In this document: positions 1 to 16,400 of the stretch, in pieces
Layout of the letters: the number at the start of each line of letters is the position of its first letter
Numbering within the stretch: position 1 is the stretch's first letter
From: Xiphophorus maculatus
Taxonomy: Eukaryota; Chordata; Actinopteri; Cyprinodontiformes; Poeciliidae
Length of the DNA: 64,000 bases
Direction of reading: 5' to 3'
Assembly: GCF_002775205.1 (NCBI RefSeq)
Contig: NC_036456.1
Span: forward strand, 13,047,463-13,111,462
The notes under the pieces: generated by a model
Databases searched by the model: none
What the model saw: only the letters and a program-made list of their open reading frames with translations
Told to the model about the DNA's origin: nothing
Made by a program: the position numbers and the translations under genes

Positions 1-3667
<3,667 letters not shown>

Positions 3668-3685
3668 GACCTGGCCCAGACAAGC

Positions 3686-4149
3686 CTGTAGGCAGGAAGA
3701 CAGAGGCGTGTAAAAACTCTCAAACATTCACAGTTCCGGTCATGCGGTTTCTTCCACTGAATCATCTGCGTCACGGCCAAAAATAATCAATTAGAAACCG
3801 GGTTTTGAGTCAGCGATTCTCCTCGAAAATCAACCCTGTTTGATTAAACTTCCCTCGAGGTTTTGCTTCGTAACGTTGCCGGGGAAACCTAACAAAGCGC
3901 TCTTGAGGTGGGGGAGTATTTCTCAGCTTCAGTCTGAGTACAAAGTCCGAACGGTTTGTCTGGAAGCATAAGAGCGTAACGCTGCACCCTAATAAATCTG
4001 AACATTGATTAAACATTAATTTATTGAATTCATTCAAATGTTTTTTTCCTGTTAATTCTGATTACTCTGCCTTACAGCTGAAGAAAATGTGAAATTCTGA
4101 TACTTGTAAAGTTTTAATATTACATAAAAACAATTAAAGCAATTTTTTC
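3686..4149. other. Sequence upstream of the first tnk1 coding exon, no gene seen
   Basis: This is probably the last 5'UTR intron of tnk1, since an acceptor (TGCCTACAG) sits right before the exon at 3685. No coding exon, RNA gene or repeat could be supported. Confidence 0.4.
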
Positions 4150-4812
4150 TAAATGTTGGCTTAATGAAAAGTCTGTCCACTATGTACGATCAGCACTTGG
4201 TAAAGGCTCCCTGTGCATGAATTACTGCATCAATGCGGCGCAGAATGGAAGCGGTTGTCATTGTTGGTTCTGTTGTCTCTCATCTTCCTCTTGACAGTAC
4301 CTCAGAGATTCTTTATGGGGTTCGGGTCAGTTTTGTGGGCCATCAGTCCCAGAAACACCACGGTCATTAAACCAGATGTTGATACTTTTGCTGTGTTGAT
4401 GCTGTGTTGTCTTGATGGCCAACACAGCATCACAAATCCCCACTGGCTGTGGAAACTGCACAAAGAACCTCACACAACTGTTTACTTTAATCCAAAACGA
4501 TGATTTTAAGCCACTCAATAACAGCCAAGCACCTTTTGGCACCTTCTGACGTTTCCTCTGGTCCGGCAGCAGAGAAAACCACGTAGCCCATGTTGTGAAT
4601 ATTTCTGTCTGTGGTGTTTTTCAAAGTACCGACTGCAGCCACAGCCCACACCCTGCCAACATTATGTGCTTTGATACAGCGCTTTGCGGACAGCCAGCTT
4701 CTTCAGCAAAAACCTTCTGTTTTGCGCTCTTTGTGTAGGGCGTCACTGACTGCCTGGAGAACACTGAAGCCAGCAGCCGTCTCCATCATTGTGCAGGCTA
4801 TTATGTAACATT
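4150..4812 (-). mobile_element. Tc1-like transposon relic
   Basis: The plus strand reads as the antisense of a widespread fish Tc1-like transposase gene. GAATTACTGCATCAATGCGG near 4218 corresponds to the transposase C-terminus, TATGGGGTTCGGGTC near 4313 to the DD34E NP-motif area, and CAGCCAGCTTCTTCAGC near 4692 to the N-terminal helix-turn-helix. Order and orientation are consistent over about 660 bp, but the middle is deleted and the frame is broken. A 12-bp-stem hairpin lies inside (4398-4409 with 4420-4431). Confidence 0.65.
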
Positions 4813-6299
4813 CCTTTATAATTATCATAAGTTGTTGGTCTTATGTAATTTCTGAATTTATTACGATGAACAAAAATGTAGGTATTCGTCATAGGTAACA
4901 TTAATGCAGGCTTGGAGTATCCATGTGTGTAATTAAGTTATACGAGTTTCTCTTTTTGAATTCAGTGATAGACTTTTTCCAAATAAACTAAAGGAAAAAC
5001 AGATAAAAGATGTTTATGCTGAACACAAAAACATTTTCTTTCCTTTTTGTAATATTTAAATTCATTTGAACCTCAGCGTCATCAACGCTCCTGCAGCCTG
5101 GTGGAAAACTAGGCGGTGGAAATGTCGGCCTGTCTGTGGCTCAGAGCCACCAGTTTGACCGGATCCTGCATAGATTGCATCTATTTAACACCCTGAAGTA
5201 ACACAGAGTGTTGAAAGGGCACAAAGAGGACAGAGCGACTTGATATTAACCCATGATGTGGGTGGTCTATGCTTCATTTCTGGTTTCATCTTAGCCACTG
5301 TTACAGTAAATATTGATAAGCAGGAGGTTGAAGTGACGTTGTGTAAGCCTCCCAGTTTTGGAGTTACTGAATGCCGCCTTCTTATCTGCAGGTTTCAGTC
5401 AGCGAGCTTCAGCTTTAACTCTCACTGGGGAAAAAATAAATAAAAAAATCTCTGCAGCAGGCAAGGCTGACTGTCAAGGCTGCTCAAAATGAACAATACA
5501 AGTGCAGAAACCCACAAGCTGAGACTTGTGCTCAATTTCACGGGAGCACTCCCAAACTTAATTAGTCTGCAAACACTGAAGAAGGGAAATCAGTTCCAGC
5601 GTTTAAATTCCTGTTAAAAACATTTAAAAAAAAGATGCACCCTGCTGAACGGAGAGGTTTGTGATCATCACTCTTTTTGTGTGCAGAGGGTTGAATGTTT
5701 AACCTGTTCAGCTACTGAACACCCTCACTACCTCATGGTATGTGTGACCATGAGCTCAGTTATTTACTTCCTGACTCAAATGTAGCTTAAAAAAAAAAAA
5801 AATCTACCTAAAGAACCTGTTAATGACACAGGTCTTATTATGTGATCTTGACCAATCAAGTGAGGTACATCCGACTAAATCATTTGTTTATTTCGCTGAT
5901 CCACCTGAAGATTAACCCACATAGACAGGCTTGACTCATGCATGACATTATTATTTCATTCCATAATTTAGGCCAATGTTAGACAGCTAGCAATCTAATT
6001 CTCAGGCCTAAAACAGTAAATGAGACAAATAAATAAAATAAAAATATAAATAAAGAAGGATAAATACATATAAGAATGCACACCTTTCAAAAGGTAGACA
6101 CTGACATGTCATCTGATAAACGTTAAAGCGATAAAGAACAGCCAACCTGCTACTCCATCCAATGCACTTTACGAATTATTCATTCAAAGTTGTGCCTATT
6201 CCAATACCGCCATTGTTTATGCTAAAACACGAACGTTGCGTTATACTTATTGGGTTTCCTTACCGTTGAAAAATAAATAACAATAATGAAAAAATGTTC
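4813..6299. other. Intergenic, no gene seen
   Basis: AT-rich sequence with a poly-A run near 5790 and short AAATA-rich tracts near 6025-6070. No exon with plausible splice sites and no recognisable element could be supported. Confidence 0.5.
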
Positions 6300-6725
6300 A
6301 GTCTCCTCCTCTCGACGGCTCTGCCTTCAACCACACACGGACAGAAACAGGTGAATCATGTCGGAATCGAAACCTCCAACAGGCTCCACTGAAAGACTCG
6401 ATCTGGAAAAAAATATAATAAAAAAAAAGAAAAATCCCGATCCAAATCCTGGTCGAGCACGAAATGTCTTTACAACATTTCGCCGTGCGAAAGCTCCAGC
6501 ATAAGGCTGCTCCTGCCGAGGAGGTATATCGATACAGTCCTTGGGTTTTATGGGTCTCCTTCCGAACTGTAAGAGGCACAGAGTGTACCTGTGATCTACC
6601 TGCGTGTTTCCAGGGACTTGCTCCGCCCCTCCTCGGTTTCTCACCTGGCCACGCCCCTTCCCGAGTGTTCTCACCTGAGCCATAGGAGGAAAACCTGCAG
6701 GTTGAATCATCGTAGCACCGCGTCA
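6300..6725 (-). promoter_or_regulatory. Possible tnk1 promoter / noncoding 5' exon
   Basis: This is the most GC- and CpG-rich stretch between tnk1 and trmt44. On the minus strand it holds GC boxes (GGGGCGTGGC and GAGGGGCGGAGC, 6607-6660) and a consensus splice donor, GCTCAG then GTGAGA, near 6676. Because the first tnk1 coding exon begins with UTR directly after an acceptor, an upstream noncoding exon is expected, and this is the best local candidate. The 142- and 127-codon open frames here resemble nothing I know and are taken as by-products of GC content. Confidence 0.3.
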
Positions 6726-6858
6726 AATGTAAACAAACGATTTTAAACGAAACCGTTTTAATGAATGCAGCCCGTTCAACTTTTATTGCACTGAATACTT
6801 TGATTTAATTACTATTAAATCCACTTAAATCAAATTAATTGTAATTCATTTTAAACAT

Positions 6859-6940
6859 ATTGTAAATGTGTTTACAATATATAGCAGCTAAACATATTTA
6901 GCTGCTATGTTTGCAATAGCAGCTGAATGTTGCTGCTATT
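6859..6940. repeat. Three consecutive perfect short hairpins
   Basis: Three inverted repeats lie side by side: an 8-bp stem at 6859-6866/6871-6878, an 11-bp stem at 6882-6892/6897-6907 with a 4-nt loop, and a 9-bp stem AATAGCAGC just after it with an 8-nt loop. The second and third share the core AGCAGC. All are perfect matches by eye. Function is unknown. Confidence 0.75.
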
Positions 6941-7439
6941 AGTTTATTTTTAATTTGCCTTTGGGATTTATCCTCTCTTAGAAGGTTACAGTTTTGTCAA
7001 AGTTTGTGTTTCAGTAAGTTTGCACCTTATAAGGATAATTTAGTGTACTGTTACAAGTTTAATATCTAGCTGTAAGAAAACAACTATACATTTCTTTCCA
7101 ATGATCGTTTTATCTGTTAGCAAATAAAGCAGTACTATCTAATATTAGCTAGTTGACCAGAAAACACAATTTTTTTTTTTACAAATTTTTAATTAGGTGG
7201 AGCAAAGTAATTTTAGACAGCATAACTCATTCAGCTACTAAGCTGATTTTCCAACAAATTGCATGTTAATTGACCTATTTGTCTTATTATTATTATGATT
7301 AGTATTTTTTCTCTTTTTACTTTTCTGTCTGTTCAAAATAAATAAATAAAATAAGCAGCTAGGTCACTTCAGTTAGTCACTTTTTTCATTAGTTAGTTGT
7401 AACTTACTTAGCTTTAAGTTCAGTTAGTAATCATGTATA

Positions 7440-7665
7440 AAGCCTTTGTTCATTGGTTAGTCACAAACATTAGTAACATGTGACTAACAAAGGTTAGTCA
7501 CATGTTACTAACATGTGACTAACCTTTGTTAGTCACATGTTAGTGTTACTAACATGGTTAGTAACCTTGTTACTAACCTTGTAACATTAGTAACATGTTA
7601 CTAATGTTAGTCACAAACATTAGTAACATGTGACTAACAAAGGTTTTCTTGTTAGTGACCATGTG
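7440..7665. repeat. Palindrome cluster built from GTTAGT / TAACATG units
   Basis: About 225 bp made almost wholly of GTTAGTCAC, TAACATG and AACAAAGG units in both orientations. Its core is a perfect palindrome with 34-bp arms, 7474-7507 and 7509-7542, around a single central base at 7508; I checked every pair. A second perfect 26-bp palindrome lies at 7583-7608. Further partial copies extend to 7640 and, more loosely, to the GTTAGT-rich tract back to about 7370. Confidence 0.9.
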
Positions 7666-7747
7666 TAGTTAACCTTGGATATTAGTTAATGGTTAGGCTA
7701 CTTAAAAATGAAAAAATAGATGGACTATTTTTTCAAATCTCACCATC

Positions 7748-7781
7748 AAAGTCAGTGAGATTTAATGATCTCACTGACTTT
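7748..7781. repeat. Perfect 14-bp-stem hairpin
   Basis: Arms 7748-7761 and 7768-7781 are perfect reverse complements around the 6-nt loop TTAATG. A third partial direct copy (AAGTCAGTGATCTTT) begins near 7790. It continues the inverted-repeat-rich tract of 6.86-7.66 kb. Confidence 0.8.
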
Positions 7782-7789
7782 AAGATCAA

Positions 7790-10165
7790 CAAGTCAGTGA
7801 TCTTTAATTTACTGAACAAGTTTTTCTACTTTAGATTCTCTAGAAACTAGTTTGTGACATAGCAAATTGTTCCGGTAAACAAAAACCTTTCTTAGCCATC
7901 GTAGGTTGATCTAATTTGGTCTTTTCTCTCTCTTCACACACAGTAATGTTGTGCCGGGGACTTTTGGATTGCTGCTAACAATTAAAAATAATGTACTAGC
8001 AAATGTTTGTTCCTTTTAGTCCATTTATAACGTATCGCCTTGGGTAATTTTCTTTTACAGTTTAAAGGAATATTCCCATATAGCAACAAAACTTTTCTTC
8101 ACTGTTCAGGTATTTGTAATGAAGCACGTGAAAACAATAGTGAAGCCAGAGAAACATTCACTAAGCCTAACGCTGAACACAACTCCACTTCACTGTGTTC
8201 AGACTGTCATCTTCAGCAATAGGTTAAAAAGAGATGATTGTGATAAAAAAAAAATCTCTTTCAAATGAGTTTCTTGGCCATAAGAATCTGAGCTTTTCTT
8301 GTTTGCATCCGGTTTACAGACTATTATTGTAATGTGTTGATATTTTTGGACACATCATCAAACTTGTTTTGTCTGCTGCCTGACTTACCTTATTATTACA
8401 TTTAAATCTGACTCATTTTGGAAGTTTACTATTGAAATAGCTGCTAATTCCTTGTTTAATTAGACTGAGACAAAGAGAAAAATTGTCAACAGCAACAAGT
8501 TAAAGAGTCGCATGCAAATAGTTTTCAGCCTAGCTCTCTTTCTGACATACCTGCTGTGTGTTGCCAAACAAGTTTAGCAGGATTTTATTTATGCACAGGC
8601 AGCAGCAACTTCCTGGTAAAGTGTCTGTCCAACACAACTCCCTGCTCTTCGACTGAAATCCCTAAAAAACACAAACAACTTCAGTGGAGCTGCAGTCCAA
8701 ATAGGAGTGGCCTCAATGATCCATTTTCTCTTCTGTCATGCATTTTAGAAGCAACCACATGAGCTGCAGAGTCAATACGACAAATGAACACGACCGTGTG
8801 AAATTATAAATATGGTAAAAATTAAACCTATTTTTTTTAAAATAATGGCTAACAAAACATGTAAGCTTCAGAATTTGACATATGTTGAGAATAAAAACGC
8901 CTGTGGTGCATTTGAAAGTGCGTGTAGCTAAGAGGAGAGCGTGTAATCCTGTTTGAACTCTTTTGTCTCGCAGAGTCAGCTGATAGTGAATGAAACTCCG
9001 AGTTTCATGAGTGACACAAGGAGAAACCAGCTCAGGAAATATTTCTCTAAGGTTATAGCTGTTCCAAAGGAACATGAAACCTCCCTGACTTTACCTAAAG
9101 CACACAGCCAAGAAAAAGAAAGAGAAGAACAAAATCCGCCTCCAGGATGGGCTGTGGTCCCACTGGGAGAACGACATTATCATGATCTGTAATCGGTAGT
9201 GAAAACACACCGAAACAGTAATAAGATAGTCCATGAAGATACAGAGAAAGTGTTAGTCAAGTTTTAAAGAGAAATGTATGCCTCTCAGTCAATAAAATGT
9301 ATAATAGCAAAGGTTTAAGTCCTGTATTACACAGATCCACACAGGTGTCTGTATGCTGTTTTAAACCAGGACAAGTAGATTCATACACTCAGTACTTACT
9401 TAAAAGTTTTAAGTACAGCTCAGTTTGCCTACAGGTGAAGAAATTAATTTGTAAATATGAAACATTTCATAAAGACATAAGGAAAACATAATTTAAAATC
9501 AATTAAATAATAAAAAACAGAGTTCATTAGATGAAGCTCTATGACCAGAAATATGACATGACATTGTTTAAAATTATTGCTACCCTATTCAAACTGTGCT
9601 TTACCATACTTTATTATTTCTATTTTCCTCAGTCACACCTATACCTGATTACTCTCAGATATGTGTTATCAGCATATTGCTTGCGTAGAACCTGACTGCC
9701 AACAGGAAGCAGGCCGTTAGACGTCTCAAAGTAAAACTTCAGGCTCGAATGAAAAGTAATTCAAGAAGGAATGAGAAACAAGCTCACTGACGCCTACCAG
9801 CCTGCGAAGGGCTGCAAAACCATTTTGAAGTCTCTGTGCCTCCAGTGAACCCCAGTGTGAGCCATAATCCACAAAAATGAAAACATTAATCAGTGATTAA
9901 CCTTCCCAAGAGTGGACGGCCAACGGAGGACCAGAGGAGAAACAAAACACTTTTAGGAGTACTTTTACCGCACGGTACTTTTTTTTTTTTTTTTACGTTT
10001 ACCTGAGTAATTTCTTGCTTCTCGTTTCTCTTTTCCTTGTGTAGAAAATTAAATGTAATTTGGGAATATATGTATAAAATACATTATATAAATCTGGGCA
10101 TTATAATTCAAATGTATTATTCTTATTATAATTAGCTGTCTGCCATGTACATTCTCACAGAGATA
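7790..10165. other. Intergenic upstream of trmt44, no gene seen
   Basis: AT-rich sequence with poly-T/poly-A runs, for example near 9980-9995. The longest open frames (about 120 codons on the minus strand at 8713-9075, 79 codons at 8953-9192) show no known domain and no splice context. Nothing further can be supported. Confidence 0.5.
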
Positions 10166-10168
10166 AAT

Positions 10169-10183
10169 GGCGCCCTCTAGTGG
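10169..10183 (-). promoter_or_regulatory. CTCF-like binding site upstream of trmt44
   Basis: The minus strand reads CCACTAGAGGGCGCC, which fits every position of the vertebrate CTCF core CCASYAGRKGGCRSY. It sits about 250 bp before the trmt44 start codon, at the tnk1/trmt44 side of the syntenic block. The motif is seen directly; occupancy is inference. Confidence 0.6.
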
Positions 10184-10434
10184 TTTTAGGAGACAAAGCT
10201 TTTTGTCGCGTCATCATAAAGCGACAACTCAACCTGAGCACGGCACAGAAAGACAGAAATGTTGCTTCTTTTTACAAACAGAAGGGATTAGTTAAATACA
10301 ACAGAGCTTCCATTGGTTAGATTATAACCCACAATCGTTTTGTAAATTAATTATCCGAAACAGGGCAGCTGACGACTCTCGCTGCTTCATTGTGTTGCTC
10401 TTAACATGCGAGTCGCAGTGGACCATAGCAGAAA

Positions 10435-13400
10435 ATGCCCAAACTTTCAGATGCTGAGTTTCCATCCGGGTGTAAAAGTCTTCCTGAAGGCTTCTGGTCA
10501 GCGGTGGAGGTGTGGGTGAAGAAGCCTCATGTTGTCAATAAGCGTCTTTGTGGAGCTACGGAGACGGAGAGCAGAGATGTGGACTCAGGCGACCTGAGGA
10601 AGCTGCTGGACAGTAATGAAGAAGAAGAAGAAGAGCTGCTCCAGGATGTGTTTCAGTTCCTCGGTAGTGGAGTCTCACCTGCACACACCCACCAGAAGGA
10701 CAAGCCCTGGTCCTCCACGGTCAGGACCTTTATTCCCAAAGTCAACTGTTACGGTGCAAAGCAGCAGAAAGAAGTTGTGTTAAAAGGTAAGAGCTAATTT
10801 TGAGCTGGAGTTGTAGTTTCCGGTCACCCGTAGTTGTTCTGATCTGATCTATTTCCTGCAGACTCTGACAGACAACATGTCACCTTTCTTCCTTTTGAGG
10901 AGGACTCGGCAGCAGGGAGGGTGTCCTTGAAGAAGTGCAACATTTATCAGCTCAGACTCTGCAGTAAGGACTGTGAGCAATGGTGAGTTCAAATCTGAAT
11001 AATCTGAAAAAACAGGTTTTAGGAACCATAACCATCTATCCAATACATAGGTTTTTAAGGACCACTCTCTTTTAAGGTGTATTTTTAATTTTGCAATGCC
11101 AGAGAACTCAATTCATGGTTTCATCAAATGTTATAAGTCATCCAGATTCTTAAACAATGGGAATGGAATAAGGCATAGGGGTGCTGCTCCGGAGCGGGCG
11201 CCAAAAGTGCGGCGGAAAAATTACTACTAGTCTAGATTGTGCTGGGGCATAATTTTTCTTTTTCATTTGAAGAGTGCTGTCTGATGATAACAGGTGACAC
11301 TCAAACGTATCTGTTAGCTAGCAGGAATTTCCAGAGCCATGACAACATAATCTGGGCTTTCCCTCATTGTTTAATGAGACAGCAATCATTCTGTATGTAA
11401 ACTTCTGATTTTCAAGATTAGGGATGCACAATATTATCGCCATGGTATCTGTATCGGCTGCTGTTCGCTGTAAAATTTAATAGCGGACATTCCATCAAAA
11501 TAACTCACCGATATAAAAGGCGTTTTTATATGACAGACCAGCGACAATGATGCCTGCAGCACAGCACAGCGTCAAATTTGCATTGTGTGAGTGTTATTGT
11601 CTCAGAGACCAAATGTCATGAATAAATTTGACATTAAACATAATGCGTGTTGAAAGTGCTACATCATTTTCAACTTGCTTCCTTTTTAGCATTTGCATTT
11701 GGTAGCAGGCTAAATCGACAAAGATAATGCAATATTTTAATTCTGCATTAGATAAAGCCGTTTAGTTTCAGTAAGTAGAAGGGAAAAATGTCAGTATTGT
11801 TATCAGTTATCGGCCAAATGAGTTTTAGTATATCGGCATATAGGATATCGACCAAAAAGTCCAATATCGTGCATGCCTATTGAAGATAAGTCTCTCACAT
11901 ATTCTTTTGCTTCTTATCTCTTAATGTGGCATTTAGAAAATAGAAATAATGTTGGCGATTCTAACAGACCCAAAGCAAGAAAAGTTTGTCCCGCTCTAAC
12001 CCCAGACAGAGAGAAAAAAGGTGTCTTTCTAGAAAAAAAAAAAAAGCGTCTCATTTCAGCTGTATCTGCTCGTTTACCTGCAGGGCGTTGGAGCTGCACG
12101 TGTTGACGTCGGACGGCTGGTTCTCTGACGGCGTGGCGTATCCCAAGCTGCCCTGGCTGTCCTCGGACCTGCTGCCTAAACTGGTGCGCTGGGCTGCGGA
12201 GTGCAAGAGCAGCGAGTTCAAGAGCACGCTGTCTCTGCTGCCGGTGGAGAAGTACAGCCTCACGTACCAGCAGCTGAAGGAGAAGTACAAGAGCATGGTC
12301 AAGGTGGGGAGAGGCCGAGGCTCTGGTGCCGTCTGAGCTTTCCATCCACGGAGGGTTCTCATGTGCTTTCTGCTTTTAGGTTTGGCCTGAGGTCACAAAC
12401 CCTGAGAAGTTTGTGTATGAAGATGTCGCCATTGCTACTTATCTCCTGGTGGGTTCGGAGCTGCTATTTATTTCTGCTTTAAAGCTAAAACAGTCGAGAT
12501 TGTGCAGGTTAAATGAGGATGTTTTAGTCTTTGATTAAATAAGAGAGATTAGTAGAGGCAGAGCTTTGTTCCGTATCCAAAGATGAGCCCATCAGTTCAT
12601 GACTGCTTAAATTCTCTTGATATCGAGCCAATGAAACTCTGACTGCAGGTGCTGTGGGCTGAGGAGCGAGCGGTGAAAAGTGTGACTGACCCACAGTCCT
12701 TTGTGGACCTTGGCTGTGGAAACGGACTCCTGGTCCACATACTGACCAACGAAGGGGTAAGTTAGGAGGTGTTTCTTTTAAATCGGTGACTAAAATAACA
12801 GAAACGTCTACTTAGTAGATTTCTTTGGACGTTTTCGTTTAATACCGTCTCCTGATACTACACAAACAGTGACAGCTGTATTTGAAGTGTCTTGTAACAG
12901 CGAGAGTGTGATTATAAAGTGACGCCTCATGTTGCAGCACCCGGGGAGGGGCATCGACGTCCGCAGGAGGAGGATCTGGGACATGTACGGGCCTCAGACT
13001 GAGCTGGAGGTGAGAAAGATGAGCCAGACGAAAGCAGGATTCATGTCAGCGCGTTCAGGTTTTCCACTTTGTGGCATCGTCTCTTGAAAAAAAACAGATG
13101 TCAACCCAGACCTTTTCACTTTCAGCATTTGTTATTCAAATGTTCTCCTAAAGTTTTTAAGTGCTGTTTCTGTGACTGCACAGATTTTCGTGAAGCAACT
13201 CCAAGAAAATACTCGTTTCAGAAGCTGTCATGTTGCTGATTTCAAAGTCATATAAACATGAAAAAGTTTTCAGAAAGACCTGCAGCAAAAAGAAAGGGGG
13301 AAAAAAAACACTCTTCCATTCCCTCACTTACATTATTTAAATGATTGATTAGGCGGTGTGCTCTTGGAAATGTTGATGGGGAAATGGCCTGAACTGTCCA

Positions 13401-16400
13401 ATCCATATTGGATCTCATGTGGATTCTGCCAATCCAAATTGGCATAATCCATATGAGAAGAGATTTAATGAGCTTAATTAAGAGGGTGGGGATGGTTTCC
13501 ACTAAGTTATTCTGAATGAAATCACATCAATTTGCAACTTCCCGGCTTGGTTTTGCTATTTTAGGAAAAGGCAATTACTCCCAGCGAGAGCTTCTTATTC
13601 CCGGGTACGGACTGGCTGATTGGGAACCATTCGGACGAGCTCACGCCGTGGATCCCCGTCATCGCGGCCAGGCGAGTCATCAGCAAACACAATCACACTC
13701 CGAAGTGCCAGCTGATCTCTTCCTGTCGGAATAACATTATGGACAGACGGCGATGTGTGAGGGTGTTGATATGAGTGTCTTGTGTCGAAGCGACCACTTG
13801 GTGGCTCTGCTGAGCCTCATTTTGAGTCGCCTCTAAACCCAACATCACTTTTTCACCTTCTGAACAAGACGAGGACTTTCCATTTCTCTGAAAATCCGTA
13901 TAGATATTTTATGAAAACATTTCCGAACGGCTGTTTTTCTCTCTCACACTGCAGGTCGTCTTACTCCTGCCGTTTCTTTGTCCTCCCCTGCTGTTTCTTT
14001 GACTTCTATGGGAAATACCAGAGGCGCCAGTGTAGGAAGTCTCAGTACAAAGAGTACATCGACTTCATCGCAGAGGTCAGCCAAGTCTGTGGCTTCAACA
14101 CCGAGGAAGACTGCCTGAGAATACCCTCCACCAAACGCGTAGGTGTGCCAAGACTAGAAGCGGCCTCGTAGTTTCATGATTATCCTCAGGTTCAGGAAGG
14201 TGATGATGCAAACATCAGCAAGGGTGCAAAGCTGGAGATGCAGTCCTGGCGAGAAGCATTGTTGCAGTTAATTTTCCAAAATGAAAAATGTAGCGAAATT
14301 CGGCCGTTATCCACCTTAATAAATCATTTTTCACCGGTGCCAAAATTACTGTGGAATCTATCAATTCCCACAGTTCAGAACTTTTAACCTGTGAATCAAA
14401 GAGTTCCTGTTTCCCAGGGTGTAAATAGGACATTCAGTGGACGCCCATTTCTCTTACCCACTCTTCAAAATAGGAAATAGGAAACGCGAGAGAGCATGCT
14501 GATCTTCATAAGTCTACAATAAAATCACTGTTTGTCTAAGCTGCCCCACATCCGCACATTTAGGAGGTAAAACACAAATCTCCAAGAATCACCGCTTATA
14601 AACCTGCACAATATATGGACAAGTCGTAGTAATACAGAACGTCTGCTTGGATGCAGTTTTTTTAAATTTTTTTAAGGTTTTATTGGTTCTAGTGGCCTTT
14701 ATTTGATTGTTAATTGTCAGAAAAGTGGGTAATGAAAGAGGGGGAAGACATGTGGCAAAGGTCGCTAGGCTGGGAATCGAACCTGCGACGGCCGTGTCGA
14801 GGACTAAGGCCTCCACATGTGGGTTGTGCTCAACCCCTGCGCCACCACAGCACACCCGACTGGATGCAGTTCTGATTGGCTGTAATGTCTCACATGCCAA
14901 AGGCATTAAAACTGCCTTTCAGTCAAACATTTAGTCACATCTAAGGACTCTGACTGTCTTTCATACCAACTCGGTTTGAGTGGCGAGAACATTGTGATGA
15001 CGGGAAAGAAAGAGAGTAATGAAAAAAATGTGGGTTAACATTAAAGCAGTGCCACGAACTTCTAATTTCCTTCTAGAAAATTAGAACTGCACCAGGAACT
15101 GGTTTGTTCAGGTCTCAGAGTCTCTGCTGTTCCTGTTTGACTTTTTACAAACAAAATATAAAGTCACGAAGAAAAGATTAAAAACTTTCACACAGAGCTG
15201 TTTCCTTTTGACATGTCTGAAATTTGCTTTAATTATTTTCCTGCTCTGGACAAGAATGGAAATGTTTCTCCCTTTTCCATTTTATAAATGACCAAAGGAC
15301 TAATAACATGTCATAAATGCTGTAGTTTTTACAAATTTATAACAATTTGTTTTATAATATTGATTTGGCAAAATTCAATCGGCACATAAATGCTTTTTGA
15401 CTTGATGATTGAATCATTCAGATATTATTAAAGAGACATTTTACTACCGGTTTGATTTCCAGACGACTTCAAATTCAAGTTAAATTGTCTTGGTTGTCCT
15501 GAAACTGAGTCATAAGTGCCAAATAAAACATGGAAATCAAACAAATTTTTAGGCTTATGTACAAATAAAAACATACAAATAACGCTTTAAAAACTCAGGA
15601 TTTGGTTTACGATGCTCTAATCTTTATTTGTCAAAGTGTTATACATCTTTAGAGATGTTGTGGTGACAAAAAAGCCCTAAAATGATTTTATTTTGCCAGC
15701 TTCACGATATCCAGAAACAAATTTTAGCGTATTGTTCAGCATCATTCAAGGATCACATTTATTAGGCTGTGATGGGAGTGCTTGGTAGGGCAGGAGTGAG
15801 AAATGCAAATGTATTTATTTATACATGCAGTAATGACACATGAAGTCACGACGAGCAGCAGAGGAGAAGCGTCAGGGTGCGTCACAGGAGGTCCGTCATC
15901 AGCCAGAACTAAAAGCTTTATCCAAAAGGAGGCATTAAAAACCGGAAATTTTAACTGGACGGTTTATTATCCATTGTAATTTTCACTGTTATAAAATTCT
16001 AATGTTGAAGTTTGAACCTGTATTGTGAGCCTTTTACATTTCTGTTGGGTTTTTTTTGTCAGATAACCTAAAAATGGTTTTGCCCCCCCCCCATAAATAC
16101 CTTCCAAAAGTTGTTTCAACACTATTTAAAACATTTGTTTTATTTATAAATTTGTTTTAGCCATAACTCCATGTCCTTCTGCGCCTATAATCAGTGTTGA
16201 CGTCCAGCTCCTTTCCTGCAGGTGTGTCTGGTGGGAAAGTCGAGGACTTACAAGCAGTCCGACGAGGCCGAAATCGACCAAAGAAGGGCGAGTTATATCC
16301 AGAGCCGCCAGACCTCCACAGGAGCAGCAGTTCAAAGGTCAGGCGTCAGGAATGGCAGGGATTGTTGCCATGGCAGCGTTGAGTGCGATGACACCTCGGG

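Noticed and set aside
6298..6726. 142-codon minus-strand open frame as a small gene
   Set aside because: Low-complexity basic composition from a GC-rich stretch; more plausible as promoter or 5'UTR of tnk1.
7440..7665. CRISPR-like array
   Set aside because: Units are in both orientations without regular spacers, and the genome is vertebrate.
14660..14856. Possible tRNA gene (good B box)
   Set aside because: The A and B boxes belong to a SINE head; there is no full cloverleaf or terminator at the right place.
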